Source: Archangium lansingense
Lineage (GTDB): Bacteria > Myxococcota > Myxococcia > Myxococcales > Myxococcaceae
DNA length: 64,000 nt
Direction: 5' to 3'
Assembly: GCF_026626635.1 (NCBI RefSeq)
Contig: NZ_JAPNKA010000001.1
Span: 4,588,001 to 4,652,000 of the forward strand
The translations under genes and the position numbers were made by a program. Below the pieces are notes generated by a model. That model did no database searches and was not told where the DNA came from. It worked only from the letters and a program-made list of their open reading frames with translations. Shown piece after piece: positions 7,700-14,639 of the stretch. Each line of letters begins with the position of its first letter. The first letter of the stretch is position 1.

Positions 7700-9147
7700 C
7701 CCCACACTCCATCCCTGATGTTCTCTATGGCCCGTAGCCCAAACTCACGTTGGGCCTCGTATGACTGGGTGCTGAGCCACTGTCTCACGGTTAGGCTCGA
7801 CGACCTGGTAATGCCATCACGGATTGATGAATAGAAAGCGCTGATGCGGTCGTGCAAGTCCTTGTCGAGCGCAACGACATTCTCGGTGTTGTTGATCGCC
7901 TCGGGCCCGAACCTCTTTGCATTTCGCTTCTCGACTATGTGGTGCCAATCTTTTCCTTCGCCTGCCTTCCCCATGTAACGCTTGAAGGCCCTGAACGACT
8001 TAAAGGCACGATGACCATTGGGGAGAAGTCTGCCGCCCTTTGGAGCCTCACTAGCCTTGAGCGCGGAGCGCTCGCCGCCTCCGTTCCGCGCAGTCATGGA
8101 CACAGCGTTGACTGGCAGGACAATGCGGATTGTGCCTTCATTAACGGAAACAATGACCCGCTCGGCCCCGGTTGCCGCATCCATCAGGCGAAGCCCGGTG
8201 TTTGCCTCGACCGTGCGCGAGGCTTGTCCGAAGCCCGGTAGCTTCGGCCCTTTCGACATGAGCGCCGCCGTTTCACCTATCGCCGCCGTCGCCACCATGA
8301 CGAGAATTCGCACGCTATTGGGGCCGATGACTCTTCCGAACCTCTCGCCCACCTCCCGCAGCTCCGCAAAGGTAGAGGCTCGCTGCGCGTCTTCGTAAAG
8401 CTGCGCATAGGCCCGCAGCAAGGTGAAAAACTCCCATCCGAGATAGCCCCACATGAGCACGGAAAACGCGAGCGCGGCGCCTTTCGTGACGGGCTCGGGC
8501 GCAAGCAAGAGCGCCATGTAGGCCGTAATGGTGAAGCTGAGAGTAGTCAACACCCGCGTAGGGTTGAGCATGGCCCGCACTTCCGCATCCACGCCTTCCA
8601 GGGCAGGCCCAACCGCCAGGGCAAGGGCAATGCTGCGTTTGTCATTGGCTTGCAGGTCGGGTCCGTCATCAAAAAGTGTCAGGCAATCGCCCAGGGTGCC
8701 GCGCCGCTCGCAAAACCGACCGTAGGATTGCGCCAGATCTGATTGCCACGCTTCGCCACTCAAAGGCGCTGACGCTAGCGCCAGCTTCCGGCCAATATAC
8801 AACGGGGGGCATGAGGTGGACACCCGCAGCGGGACTTGGAGCCAAAACGTTGTTAGGGCGGCCGTAAGTTCGAAGTCACTGACCTGCACCGGCTGAAAGT
8901 CCGTGGGCAGGTTCGCAAAGACGGCCTCGCCCCCGCTCGTGTCTTTGTCGTCAGCTTCCGCTTCCAGTGCCCACGTTTCGGGTGAGTCGTCCGGCTCGGG
9001 TGGGCGGTAGCGGTACGCTGGGCCCCCGCCCATAGGGGTCCCCGTGGCGCACGCAGTAACCAGCATCAACCCCGCAAGGGCCAGCGCCCCCACGCGCAAG
9101 GGCCGCCGTGTGTCCATGGGGCGCGAATTGGCGGAATGCTTAGACAT
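7696..9147 (-). CDS. lipoprotein polymorphic toxin with C-terminal WHH (HNH/Endo VII-type) nuclease
   Basis: A 483-residue protein. The start at 9147 is chosen for its GGAAAGG site and because it gives a complete lipoprotein signal with lipobox LVTAC (Cys near residue 33); an upstream in-frame codon at 9189 is less likely. The middle has two hydrophobic stretches near 215-265. The C-terminus carries DWHHIVEK at about 400-407 and NNTENVVALDKDLHD, the WHH/HNH nuclease pattern of bacterial toxins. In M. xanthus, SitA lipoprotein toxins pass between cells by TraAB-dependent outer-membrane exchange, with SitI immunity genes downstream. This architecture and gene order match that model. Assignment to a particular SitA family is not proven. 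Confidence 0.8.
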   Translation of the reverse strand: MSKHSANSRPMDTRRPLRVGALALAGLMLVTACATGTPMGGGPAYRYRPPEPDDSPETWALEAEADDKDTSGGEAVFANLPTDFQPVQVSDFELTAALTTFWLQVPLRVSTSCPPLYIGRKLALASAPLSGEAWQSDLAQSYGRFCERRGTLGDCLTLFDDGPDLQANDKRSIALALAVGPALEGVDAEVRAMLNPTRVLTTLSFTITAYMALLLAPEPVTKGAALAFSVLMWGYLGWEFFTLLRAYAQLYEDAQRASTFAELREVGERFGRVIGPNSVRILVMVATAAIGETAALMSKGPKLPGFGQASRTVEANTGLRLMDAATGAERVIVSVNEGTIRIVLPVNAVSMTARNGGGERSALKASEAPKGGRLLPNGHRAFKSFRAFKRYMGKAGEGKDWHHIVEKRNAKRFGPEAINNTENVVALDKDLHDRISAFYSSIRDGITRSSSLTVRQWLSTQSYEAQREFGLRAIENIRDGVWG

Positions 9148-9301
9148 TGCCGCACCTTTCCGGGCGAGTCGCCCAAACTGGAAGCCCAAACCCGAAGATT
9201 ACAGAGAGTGGCTGACAGCGAGGTCAAGCCGTCGGGTCTGGTGGAGTGCTGAAATCCCATCGGCAAGGTTGGGTTTCCCTCGGGCGGTATGGGGCGGCTC
9301 C

Positions 9302-9443
9302 ATGAACTGTGCCTTGCCGAGTCCATAATTGGCCGAGCGCGGAACGAGGTCCGGCACGGAGGTGAAGAGGGTGTCGTTGGACAGGCGGGTGAAACCGAAG
9401 GTGGACTCAATGAGCCCGGCGAGCTTCGCCTCGTGCGCTTGGA
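9302..9443 (-). pseudogene. duplicated 3' fragment of the 6762-7343 gene
   Basis: These 142 bases match 6793-6934 with about 11 differences (offset 2,509). The minus-strand reading frame still encodes a close copy of residues near 137-184 of that protein (from QAHEAKLAGLIES to RSANYGLGKAQ). Similarity stops sharply at 9443; the N-terminal ~135 codons are gone, and the original C-terminus is replaced by unrelated sequence. It is best read as a degraded second copy of the putative immunity gene. Confidence 0.75.
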
Positions 9444-9490
9444 GGAAGGCTCCCCGCTCCCAGGGCCTTCCAGGGCCTCTCTGGAGGAGA

Positions 9491-9522
9491 GACCGATAGA
9501 GCATCCCCGCGCTCTATCGGTC
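9491..9522 (-). terminator. perfect 12-bp hairpin downstream of the DUF2381 operon
   Basis: GACCGATAGAGC (9491-9502) and GCTCTATCGGTC (9511-9522) form a perfect 12-bp stem with an eight-base loop. It lies 39 bases past the stop of the lipoprotein gene at 9561, on the downstream side of that minus-strand operon. There is no T-run on either strand, so it is terminator-like rather than canonical. Confidence 0.5.
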
Positions 9523-9560
9523 CACCTTCGTTTCTGGGTCGGCTCAGCGCGTGCGGTGGT

Positions 9561-10052
9561 TCACCGGAACGAGTTCACGATGTAGAGCCCCGCGCTGGAG
9601 AATTCGAGAATGGCCGTTCCCGGCTTAGACTCGGGCTTCTTCTTGAGCTGACCGCGTGCGAGCCGAGCCACAGCGCAAATCGGAATCGGCTCTTCGTCCG
9701 GTGGATGCGCCTCGTTATACCGGATGACGACCTGGGGGCCACCTGTCCAGACCCGTCCATAGAGACGGGTTACTGCCGGAAGAGTCCCGAGGGGGCTGTT
9801 CAACATGCTCTCCACGGGACCGTCGTACAGCGTGATGGGGCTGGTGTCGGTCTGGTTCACATCCAGTTCGACATCCGAAGAGTCCCCGACGCTCAAGCCA
9901 AGACGCCGCATGGCTTCGAGCGCCTTTTCCGGGCACGTTTCCGGTCCGGGGCTGCCGTCCGGGCGAAGGGAGAGGCCCCCAATCGTCGTGCAACTGGAGG
10001 ACACGAAAAATAGCAGTACAGAGGCAGGAAGCAGTAAGCGCACGGGAGCCAT
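9561..10052 (-). CDS. small lipoprotein paired with DUF2381 protein
   Basis: A 163-residue exported protein with a hydrophobic N-terminus ending in a lipobox-like VSSSC at Cys21, so it is likely lipid-anchored. The mature part is hydrophilic with no motif I recognise. It starts 15 bases after the DUF2381 stop on the same strand, so the two form an operon. Short lipoproteins downstream of DUF2381 genes are, to my memory, recurrent in myxobacteria, but neither partner has a known function. No good ribosome-binding site is visible before the ATG. Confidence 0.75.
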   Translation of the reverse strand: MAPVRLLLPASVLLFFVSSSCTTIGGLSLRPDGSPGPETCPEKALEAMRRLGLSVGDSSDVELDVNQTDTSPITLYDGPVESMLNSPLGTLPAVTRLYGRVWTGGPQVVIRYNEAHPPDEEPIPICAVARLARGQLKKKPESKPGTAILEFSSAGLYIVNSFR

Positions 10053-10067
10053 GAGGGGCGGGATCTA

Positions 10068-11000
10068 CTAACGCAGTAGCTGTTGATCCAGATGAACCCA
10101 TGCCTGCCGCAGACCGTCTCCTTGTCGGAAGAGTTCTAGAACCAGCCGGTCGGGGCCAGTCTTCGAGTCAAAGGCGCTCGCGTCCAGGACGACGGCGATC
10201 TGCCCACTCTGCCCACCTGGCCCCCAATACTCCTGGGAAGCACGCAGCGCAAACGGTCGTTCCTCTCGCCCGTCATCCGTGATCAAGCGGGCCTCCATCA
10301 GACTCCAAGGCTCGGTCGGGCTGTTGTTCTTCACCTTGAAGACCACCGCCGCTTTGTCCCGGTTCCTGCTGGCCAACACGGAGACGCGGAATTCCACCCC
10401 CGTGGGGCTCTTGAATAGCGCCGCGTACCGCTCCCGAAACGGCGTCTGTTTCGCGGCCCCCTTCGCCAGGAGCCTGGCAAGAGCGTGATTGACTGAGTCC
10501 TCTTTGCGGTAACGCTCGACTTCCTCTCTGAGCTGATCCTCCATCCGCAGCGAATCGTACAGGGATGCAAGCACCGCTTTCGGGGCCTCGTGGTCACGGA
10601 ACACATTGACCTGTTGATCTCCCGTCCGGTCGTCGGTGGTCTTCTGCCGTGATGTCACGGTGAAGGGCAGTTCCGTTCCATCCGCGAGCGTTACCAGCAG
10701 CATGAGCCGGTCTTCGGGCTCAAGATCACGGAGGGGTTCAATAAGCACCCGTTTCCCGACACACTCCACTGGCTCGAAGCGACCTTCCCAGGCCAGCATC
10801 TTGGTCCGCGCTGAATCGCAGGGCTGCTCCAAGCGGAGGACGGTCACGATACCGCCGACGACGTACACGTCAGGCGCCTCTCGGCTCGTATGGTCCGAGA
10901 GGTAGATGTTCCGTTCATTAGGCTCGCGTTCCTTGGCCCCAGCCACAGATGCCACGAGGACGAGAAGCAGGGTAGACCGGCGAAGTAGGATATTCCACAT
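10068..11000 (-). CDS. DUF2381 family secreted protein
   Basis: The start at 11000 gives a clean signal peptide (MWNILLRRSTLLLVLVASVAG); the frame continues upstream to 11105 without a signal-like start. The 310-residue product matches the DUF2381 pattern: an N-terminal region with CVGKRVLIEPLRDLEPEDRLMLL, a central coiled-coil-like helix (about 170-200), and a C-terminal beta-rich half with FKVKNNSPTEPWSL and LFRQGDGLRQAWVHLD. The family is largely myxobacterial, secreted or periplasmic, of unknown function, and often near kinases or in accessory regions. The sequence is less GC-rich than the conserved genes. Confidence 0.8.
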   Translation of the reverse strand: MWNILLRRSTLLLVLVASVAGAKEREPNERNIYLSDHTSREAPDVYVVGGIVTVLRLEQPCDSARTKMLAWEGRFEPVECVGKRVLIEPLRDLEPEDRLMLLVTLADGTELPFTVTSRQKTTDDRTGDQQVNVFRDHEAPKAVLASLYDSLRMEDQLREEVERYRKEDSVNHALARLLAKGAAKQTPFRERYAALFKSPTGVEFRVSVLASRNRDKAAVVFKVKNNSPTEPWSLMEARLITDDGREERPFALRASQEYWGPGGQSGQIAVVLDASAFDSKTGPDRLVLELFRQGDGLRQAWVHLDQQLLR

Positions 11001-11501
11001 AGCGCGGCACAACTTATCAGAACGGGTCGAAGGCGACCAGCCGAGCACGCTCTGACCCGTTCTGCTGCTCCTTGGTCGATGGAGGGCATCCCAGCAGATG
11101 GGCACGGTTGATGACCCACAAAGCAGGGGAAGGAGTTAGTGCCTCCCGTAGGAGAAGGGGAAAGAAACGCTATTTATAGTAGCAGAGGGATGCTGGAGCA
11201 TTCCTTCTAGTTCCCCTCCAGAGCCCCTAGTGAGTTCATAGGGCATCATCCCGAGTCCCTGACCGGCCTACCCCCTCCCTTCCCCCCTTTGTGGGGTGGG
11301 CATGGTGAGGCCGGTTTTTGTTCCCCAGGGGGAGCCTTGAAGGGCACCCCCTAGAGATCGCGCACGGGGCACCGGAAGGGACGCACGGGAATGCCCCTAA
11401 AAGCCCCGGAAGGGCCGACTCGCTACCGTCGCATTCACCAGGGACCACCGGCCCTGTCCGCCGACTTGTTGACGTAAAGTCTTTGGCGTGAACTTTAGAG
11501 A
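11001..11501. other. 501-base non-coding stretch upstream of DUF2381 gene and small membrane gene
   Basis: No frame here has convincing codon use or a start with a ribosome-binding site; the small frames present are short and unsupported. The stretch contains a plus-strand hairpin followed by five Ts (11262-11319), a G/C-rich block of short repeated GGGGCAC/GCCCC motifs (about 11330-11410), and TTGACG at 11469-11474, which could be a -35 box for the small gene at 11528, although no good -10 follows it. Confidence 0.5.
11262..11319 (+). terminator. terminator-like hairpin with U-tract and no known upstream gene
   Basis: ACCGGCCT (11262-11269) pairs with AGGCCGGT (11308-11315), an inner ACCCC/GGGGT pairing can extend it, and the run TTTTT (11315-11319) follows at once. 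Orientation is plus, yet the nearest plus-strand gene upstream ends at 6719. It may end an unannotated small RNA arising between about 11100 and 11260, or be a relic. Confidence 0.35.
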
Positions 11502-11525
11502 GTCGCCTTTTTCCAAGGAGGCGAC
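11502..11525 (+). promoter_or_regulatory. hairpin overlapping a ribosome-binding site
   Basis: GTCGCCT (11502-11508) pairs perfectly with AGGCGAC (11519-11525), with a ten-base loop. The Shine-Dalgarno AAGGAGG is at 11515-11521, so its last three bases are in the stem and the rest in the loop. The start GTG is at 11528. Folding would reduce ribosome access, so translation could be controlled by temperature, a protein or a small RNA. Confidence 0.4.
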
Positions 11526-11527
11526 AC

Positions 11528-11674
11528 GTGAAGAAGACCCCCAAGAAGAAGACCCCCAGCAGGAACCTGCGGCCCGTAGTCCTGGTGATTCTCGCGGTGC
11601 TCGCGGGTGGAATCGCCGTCCGTTTCGAGCAGGCCGGAACGCGTTTCGAACTTCAGGTCGGCAAGAGCAATTAG
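11528..11674 (+). CDS. 48-residue single-pass membrane protein
   Basis: A strong AAGGAGG site six bases before a GTG start supports a real gene although it is short. The product begins with a very basic repeat (KKTPKKKTPSR), has one hydrophobic segment (about residues 15-33, PVVLVILAVLAGGIAV), and ends with a short polar tail (FELQVGKSN). A positive N-terminus predicts N-in topology. I recognise no family. Small basic one-helix proteins can be toxins, adaptor peptides or regulators of membrane enzymes; nothing here decides between them. Confidence 0.6.
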   Translation: MKKTPKKKTPSRNLRPVVLVILAVLAGGIAVRFEQAGTRFELQVGKSN

Positions 11675-11840
11675 AGCGCGGGCAGCTATGTGGATGGTAC
11701 GGGGGCTTACTCACGCGGGTATCGCCCCCACCGTCCCATTCCGAGCAAGGCCCACAGGAGCCCTGGATGGGCCGACCCACTTACCCCACGGGGCCCCGAA
11801 AGAGGCCCAGCGGGGCGCCTGGAGGCCCTAGAGGGCTTCG

Positions 11841-12422
11841 CTAGGGCTCGGCAGGAGCAGCAACGGGAGCCGTGCTCTCTATTCGGGAAGCGGCTTCTTT
11901 GCAGGCCGTCTCAAGTATTTGGCGCCGGTACTTCACAACCCGGTCTCGCTCCTCAAAGAGGGCATCAAGACGGGCCTTATTGAGAGCGAAAGCCTGTTCC
12001 TGCGTAATCTGCCCTTCGACCGGCAAGACGATGGATGCTAAGGACTGTTTCTGAATGGAACGGAAGTCCTCGTCGTTGTGGTGGTGATAGAAGGACCATA
12101 GAAGCTCCAGTTTCTTGCGGTCCTCCTCCAGGAACTCACGGGGAGTCTGGCCCTTTAGGCACCGCTCCAGCGGGGTTCCATCCGGGGCAATCCAGGGACG
12201 CAACAGCGCCCACGCCAATCCCCCCATCACCAGTGCAACTGGTAGCAGCCCCAGCACGCCGCTAATCACGCGCTTAATGGTGAGTTTCTGGAAGAACTCC
12301 CGAACAGGCTCCCGGACAATCTTCACAACCTCCAAGATGAACGAGAGGTAAAGAACAGCGGTGAAGAGGAGTGCGAGGGTCACGCAGACGAACGGAACCA
12401 ACTTGTCGATGAAGTCCATCAT
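11841..12422 (-). CDS. hypothetical two-helix membrane protein
   Basis: The start at 12422 (MMDFIDK) is chosen over an upstream in-frame ATG at 12488 because hydrophobic segment 1 then starts close to the N-terminus; neither has a strong ribosome-binding site. The 193-residue product has two membrane segments (about residues 8-31 and 55-75), a basic amphipathic linker (VKIVREPVREFFQKL) and a C-terminal helical domain rich in Glu and Lys with a coiled-coil look (about 95-175). I do not recognise the family. It lies alone in the accessory island. Confidence 0.6.
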   Translation of the reverse strand: MMDFIDKLVPFVCVTLALLFTAVLYLSFILEVVKIVREPVREFFQKLTIKRVISGVLGLLPVALVMGGLAWALLRPWIAPDGTPLERCLKGQTPREFLEEDRKKLELLWSFYHHHNDEDFRSIQKQSLASIVLPVEGQITQEQAFALNKARLDALFEERDRVVKYRRQILETACKEAASRIESTAPVAAPAEP

Positions 12423-12634
12423 GGGGCTCGGAGTTGGTCGGTCAGTCGGCTCTACTTCCTGTGTCCGAGAGTAGCACCCCCATGGCATCTCGCTCGGCTT
12501 CTGCGTGTTCCGCCTGGGCAGTTAGGTAGCGCATCCGAGAGCGCTCGGAATTTCGATGGGATTTTCTCGGGGCCTAACGTACTCCCTCGGGATCGAAGGT
12601 TCCCTCGTGCCCTTCGAGTTTTCCTGGCACCTAG

Positions 12635-12744
12635 GAGCCTGTCGGAATACCTCGGCTACCCACTACATGAGGGGTAGTGCGACTCAAACACACCGCTATG
12701 GTTGGTATGTAGGAGTCGTTTTTCGGCGATTCTCCGACAAGCTC
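12635..12744. mobile_element. 110-bp MITE-like element or IS remnant with CTAG flanks
   Basis: The ends GAGCCTGTCGGA (12635-12646) and TCCGACAAGCTC (12733-12744) are inverted repeats matching at 11 of 12 positions. CTAG flanks both sides (12631-12634 and 12745-12748), consistent with a four-base target duplication. A small internal hairpin CACTAC/GTAGTG lies at 12661-12679. No transposase is encoded, so it would be a non-autonomous element or a deletion product of an insertion sequence. The IS family is not proven. Confidence 0.55.
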
Positions 12745-12794
12745 CTAGGCCCTCCTCCCCTCCCCCAGCCCGTTGCTAGGCGGCTCCAGGGGCT

Positions 12795-12912
12795 CTAAGC
12801 CCCCGGACATAGATGTTGACCACCTACGCCGCAGCCCTTGGCGGATGCGGCGCAGGGCGAATTGCAGCCGCGCTACGCCGCAGGTGTACAGAATTGATGT
12901 CCGGGGGCTTAG
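12795..12912. mobile_element. 118-bp inverted-repeat element, MITE-like
   Basis: CTAAGCCCCCGGACAT (12795-12810) and ATGTCCGGGGGCTTAG (12897-12912) are perfect 16-base inverted repeats around 86 bases. The interior carries CTACGCCGCAG twice in direct orientation. There is no coding sequence. It starts 47 bases after the other element. An alternative is a very large RNA hairpin. Confidence 0.5.
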
Positions 12913-13039
12913 TAGGCGAGGGGTCAGCAGGGAGAGCGGATCGAAGCCCAGCGGGCCAGCCAGAGGCCCTGGAGGGCATCCGCGAAGAGCAGTCAGGGAG
13001 GGGTTTGCGGGCCGGTTTTTTTCTGGTATCTGGGTCATC

Positions 13040-13644
13040 ACGGCTCGCACTTGACCCTGGTGGTGCACCCCTCCGAAGCCGAGCGGCAGGTGGAGGTGAC
13101 GCGGAAGCCGCGCACGCTGGTCTCCTACCGGGAGGGCGAGCAGCAGGCGCGGGCGGAAGCGCTGCAATGCCGGGAGGAGAAGGCGCGCCTGGAGGCGGAA
13201 TGTGCCGGGCGGATGGGTCTCCTGGGCCTGCTCGACCAAGGGCTGCTAAGAGAGGGCGGCATCGCCGATAAGAACATCACCCTGAGCGTCACCTCGCGCT
13301 CGGGCAACACGCTCCAATCCACCATGGCGCGCAGCTATCGCTCGGACACCGGGCACATGGAGGGCGGACAGAAGGTGGTGCGTCTGGCCGTACAGATGGA
13401 GTTGAGGAACCATGGGAGCACGCCCTGGACGCCAGCGGGGGGCGGTGCTGGTGGGGCCCAAGGGCGTGGAGTGGAAGGCGCTTGGCATGTGGACACGGGA
13501 GCCCATTGCCCCCCGGGAAGTCGCAACTCGTCGGGGTGGAGGTGGAGATGACGGAAGAGGTGGCGCGCGGCACCTTCTCCCTGAAGCTATGGGGCCAGGA
13601 AGAGTGGCACCGGCGAGTTCTTCGACGGCGTGACGTTTTCGTAG
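13040..13644 (+). pseudogene. DUF2381 pseudogene, N-terminus missing and frameshifted
   Basis: From about 13040 the frame reads LTLVVHPSEAERQVEVTRKP, then a coiled-coil helix and MELRNHGSTPW, matching the C-terminal half of DUF2381 proteins. The N-terminal half and start are absent. The frame shifts by one base at a run of six G (13437-13442), again at six C (13509-13514), and probably near 13600-13603. After these the family-like end GEFFDGVTFS is read in the original frame to the TAG at 13642-13644. The intact paralogue is at 10068-11000 on the other strand. Confidence 0.7.
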
Positions 13645-13678
13645 CTCGACCGGGCGCCCGCTCCAGTGAAACACCCTC

Positions 13679-14599
13679 TCAAAACCGCCCGGAGAACATC
13701 ACGCCGCCGAGGCCGCCGGACACGTTCATGGACATGCGGGCGGTTCGGGACTGGGACTGGGACTCGTTCTGGCGCCCGTGGAGCAGCAGGGGCATTCCCA
13801 CGCCGAAGAGGGTGCCCGCCGCCGCGCCCACCAGCACGTCCGTGAGGTAGTGCTTGTCCGCGCCCATGCGCATCAGGCCCACCGAGGCCGCCGCCGGCAG
13901 TCCCACCGCCCAGATGAGCCAGCTGTTCTTGTAGCCGCGCAGCTCGGACACCGTGCCCGCCGCCGTGACGAGCGCGAAGGCCATGTTGGTGTGCCCGCTG
14001 TAGAAGGACAGGTTGTTGTCGTTGGGGTGCTCGGTGAGGGGCTTCTGGTCCTCGGGCAGCACGTGGACGAAGGGGCGCTCCCGGCCCACCGAGAACTTCA
14101 CCACCTGGTTCACCAGCGAGGACACCACCACCGACTCGATGATGATGGTGGCGTCCTGTGCGTAGTACTTCGGCGGGGCGCCGCTCCCCGAGGACAGCAG
14201 GTACTGCCCTCCGAGCACGCCCGCCGGCAGCACGCCGAAGCCCACGATGTTGCTCCACATGTTCCACTGGTCGCGGCCCTCGGCCGTATCCGCCGCCACA
14301 CCCCGGCCCCACCGGTCCAGCGAGTTGAGGGTGTCCGTGCCGTCCGCCGAGCGGTCGCACCAGCGGCAAGTTTTCGGGGCGAGCTCGTCCTTGAGGACGG
14401 TCTCGCTGGCGATCCACAGCAGCCCGGCGGTGCCGGTGATGATGCCGTCACGCGTCCAGTTGAAGTCGAGCGCGTGGACCGTGGGAGCGTCGGAGGCCTG
14501 CCGGGCCGCCGAGGGAAGGGCCTCGGTGGGGACGGGGGAAGAGGCGGCCAGGGAAGCAAGCGCTAGAAAACAAAGGGCGGTTGGCATATCGGCGAGCAT
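13679..14599 (-). CDS. PAP2-family phosphatase, exported
   Basis: A 306-residue (or 302 if started at ATG 14587) membrane or periplasmic protein with an N-terminal signal (PTALCFLALASLAASS). The three PAP2 acid-phosphatase motifs are present: KFSVGRERP, YSGHTNM (the SGH motif), and RMGADKHYLTD (R-x5-H-x3-D). Hydrophobic segments between them support a membrane-embedded enzyme. Likely substrates are lipid phosphates such as undecaprenyl pyrophosphate or phosphatidate; the exact one cannot be told. It is divergent from the AddB gene, sharing a 40-base gap. Confidence 0.85.
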   Translation of the reverse strand: MLADMPTALCFLALASLAASSPVPTEALPSAARQASDAPTVHALDFNWTRDGIITGTAGLLWIASETVLKDELAPKTCRWCDRSADGTDTLNSLDRWGRGVAADTAEGRDQWNMWSNIVGFGVLPAGVLGGQYLLSSGSGAPPKYYAQDATIIIESVVVSSLVNQVVKFSVGRERPFVHVLPEDQKPLTEHPNDNNLSFYSGHTNMAFALVTAAGTVSELRGYKNSWLIWAVGLPAAASVGLMRMGADKHYLTDVLVGAAAGTLFGVGMPLLLHGRQNESQSQSRTARMSMNVSGGLGGVMFSGRF

Positions 14600-14639
14600 A
14601 AATACGCCCCGCGCCTCGTTCTACACTCCGCCGCCCCGT

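Larger units (their letters stand above)
12423..13039. other. non-coding stretch with two terminal-inverted-repeat elements
   Basis: This 617-base gap shows no supported gene. It contains two separate short elements bounded by inverted repeats (12635-12744 and 12795-12912, listed separately). The motif GAGGCCCTGGAGGGC at 12963-12977 also occurs, with one change, at 11822-11836. A T7 run at about 13016-13022 precedes the DUF2381 pseudogene. Confidence 0.6.

Noticed and set aside
9199..9504. 101-codon minus-strand frame as an intact gene
   Set aside because: Only the 142-base block matches the paralogue; both flanks are unrelated, and the start codon has no ribosome-binding site.
14247..14639. 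N-terminal extension of AddB
   Set aside because: It lies antisense to the PAP2 gene and has no homology-like sequence; ATG 14640 is a natural start.
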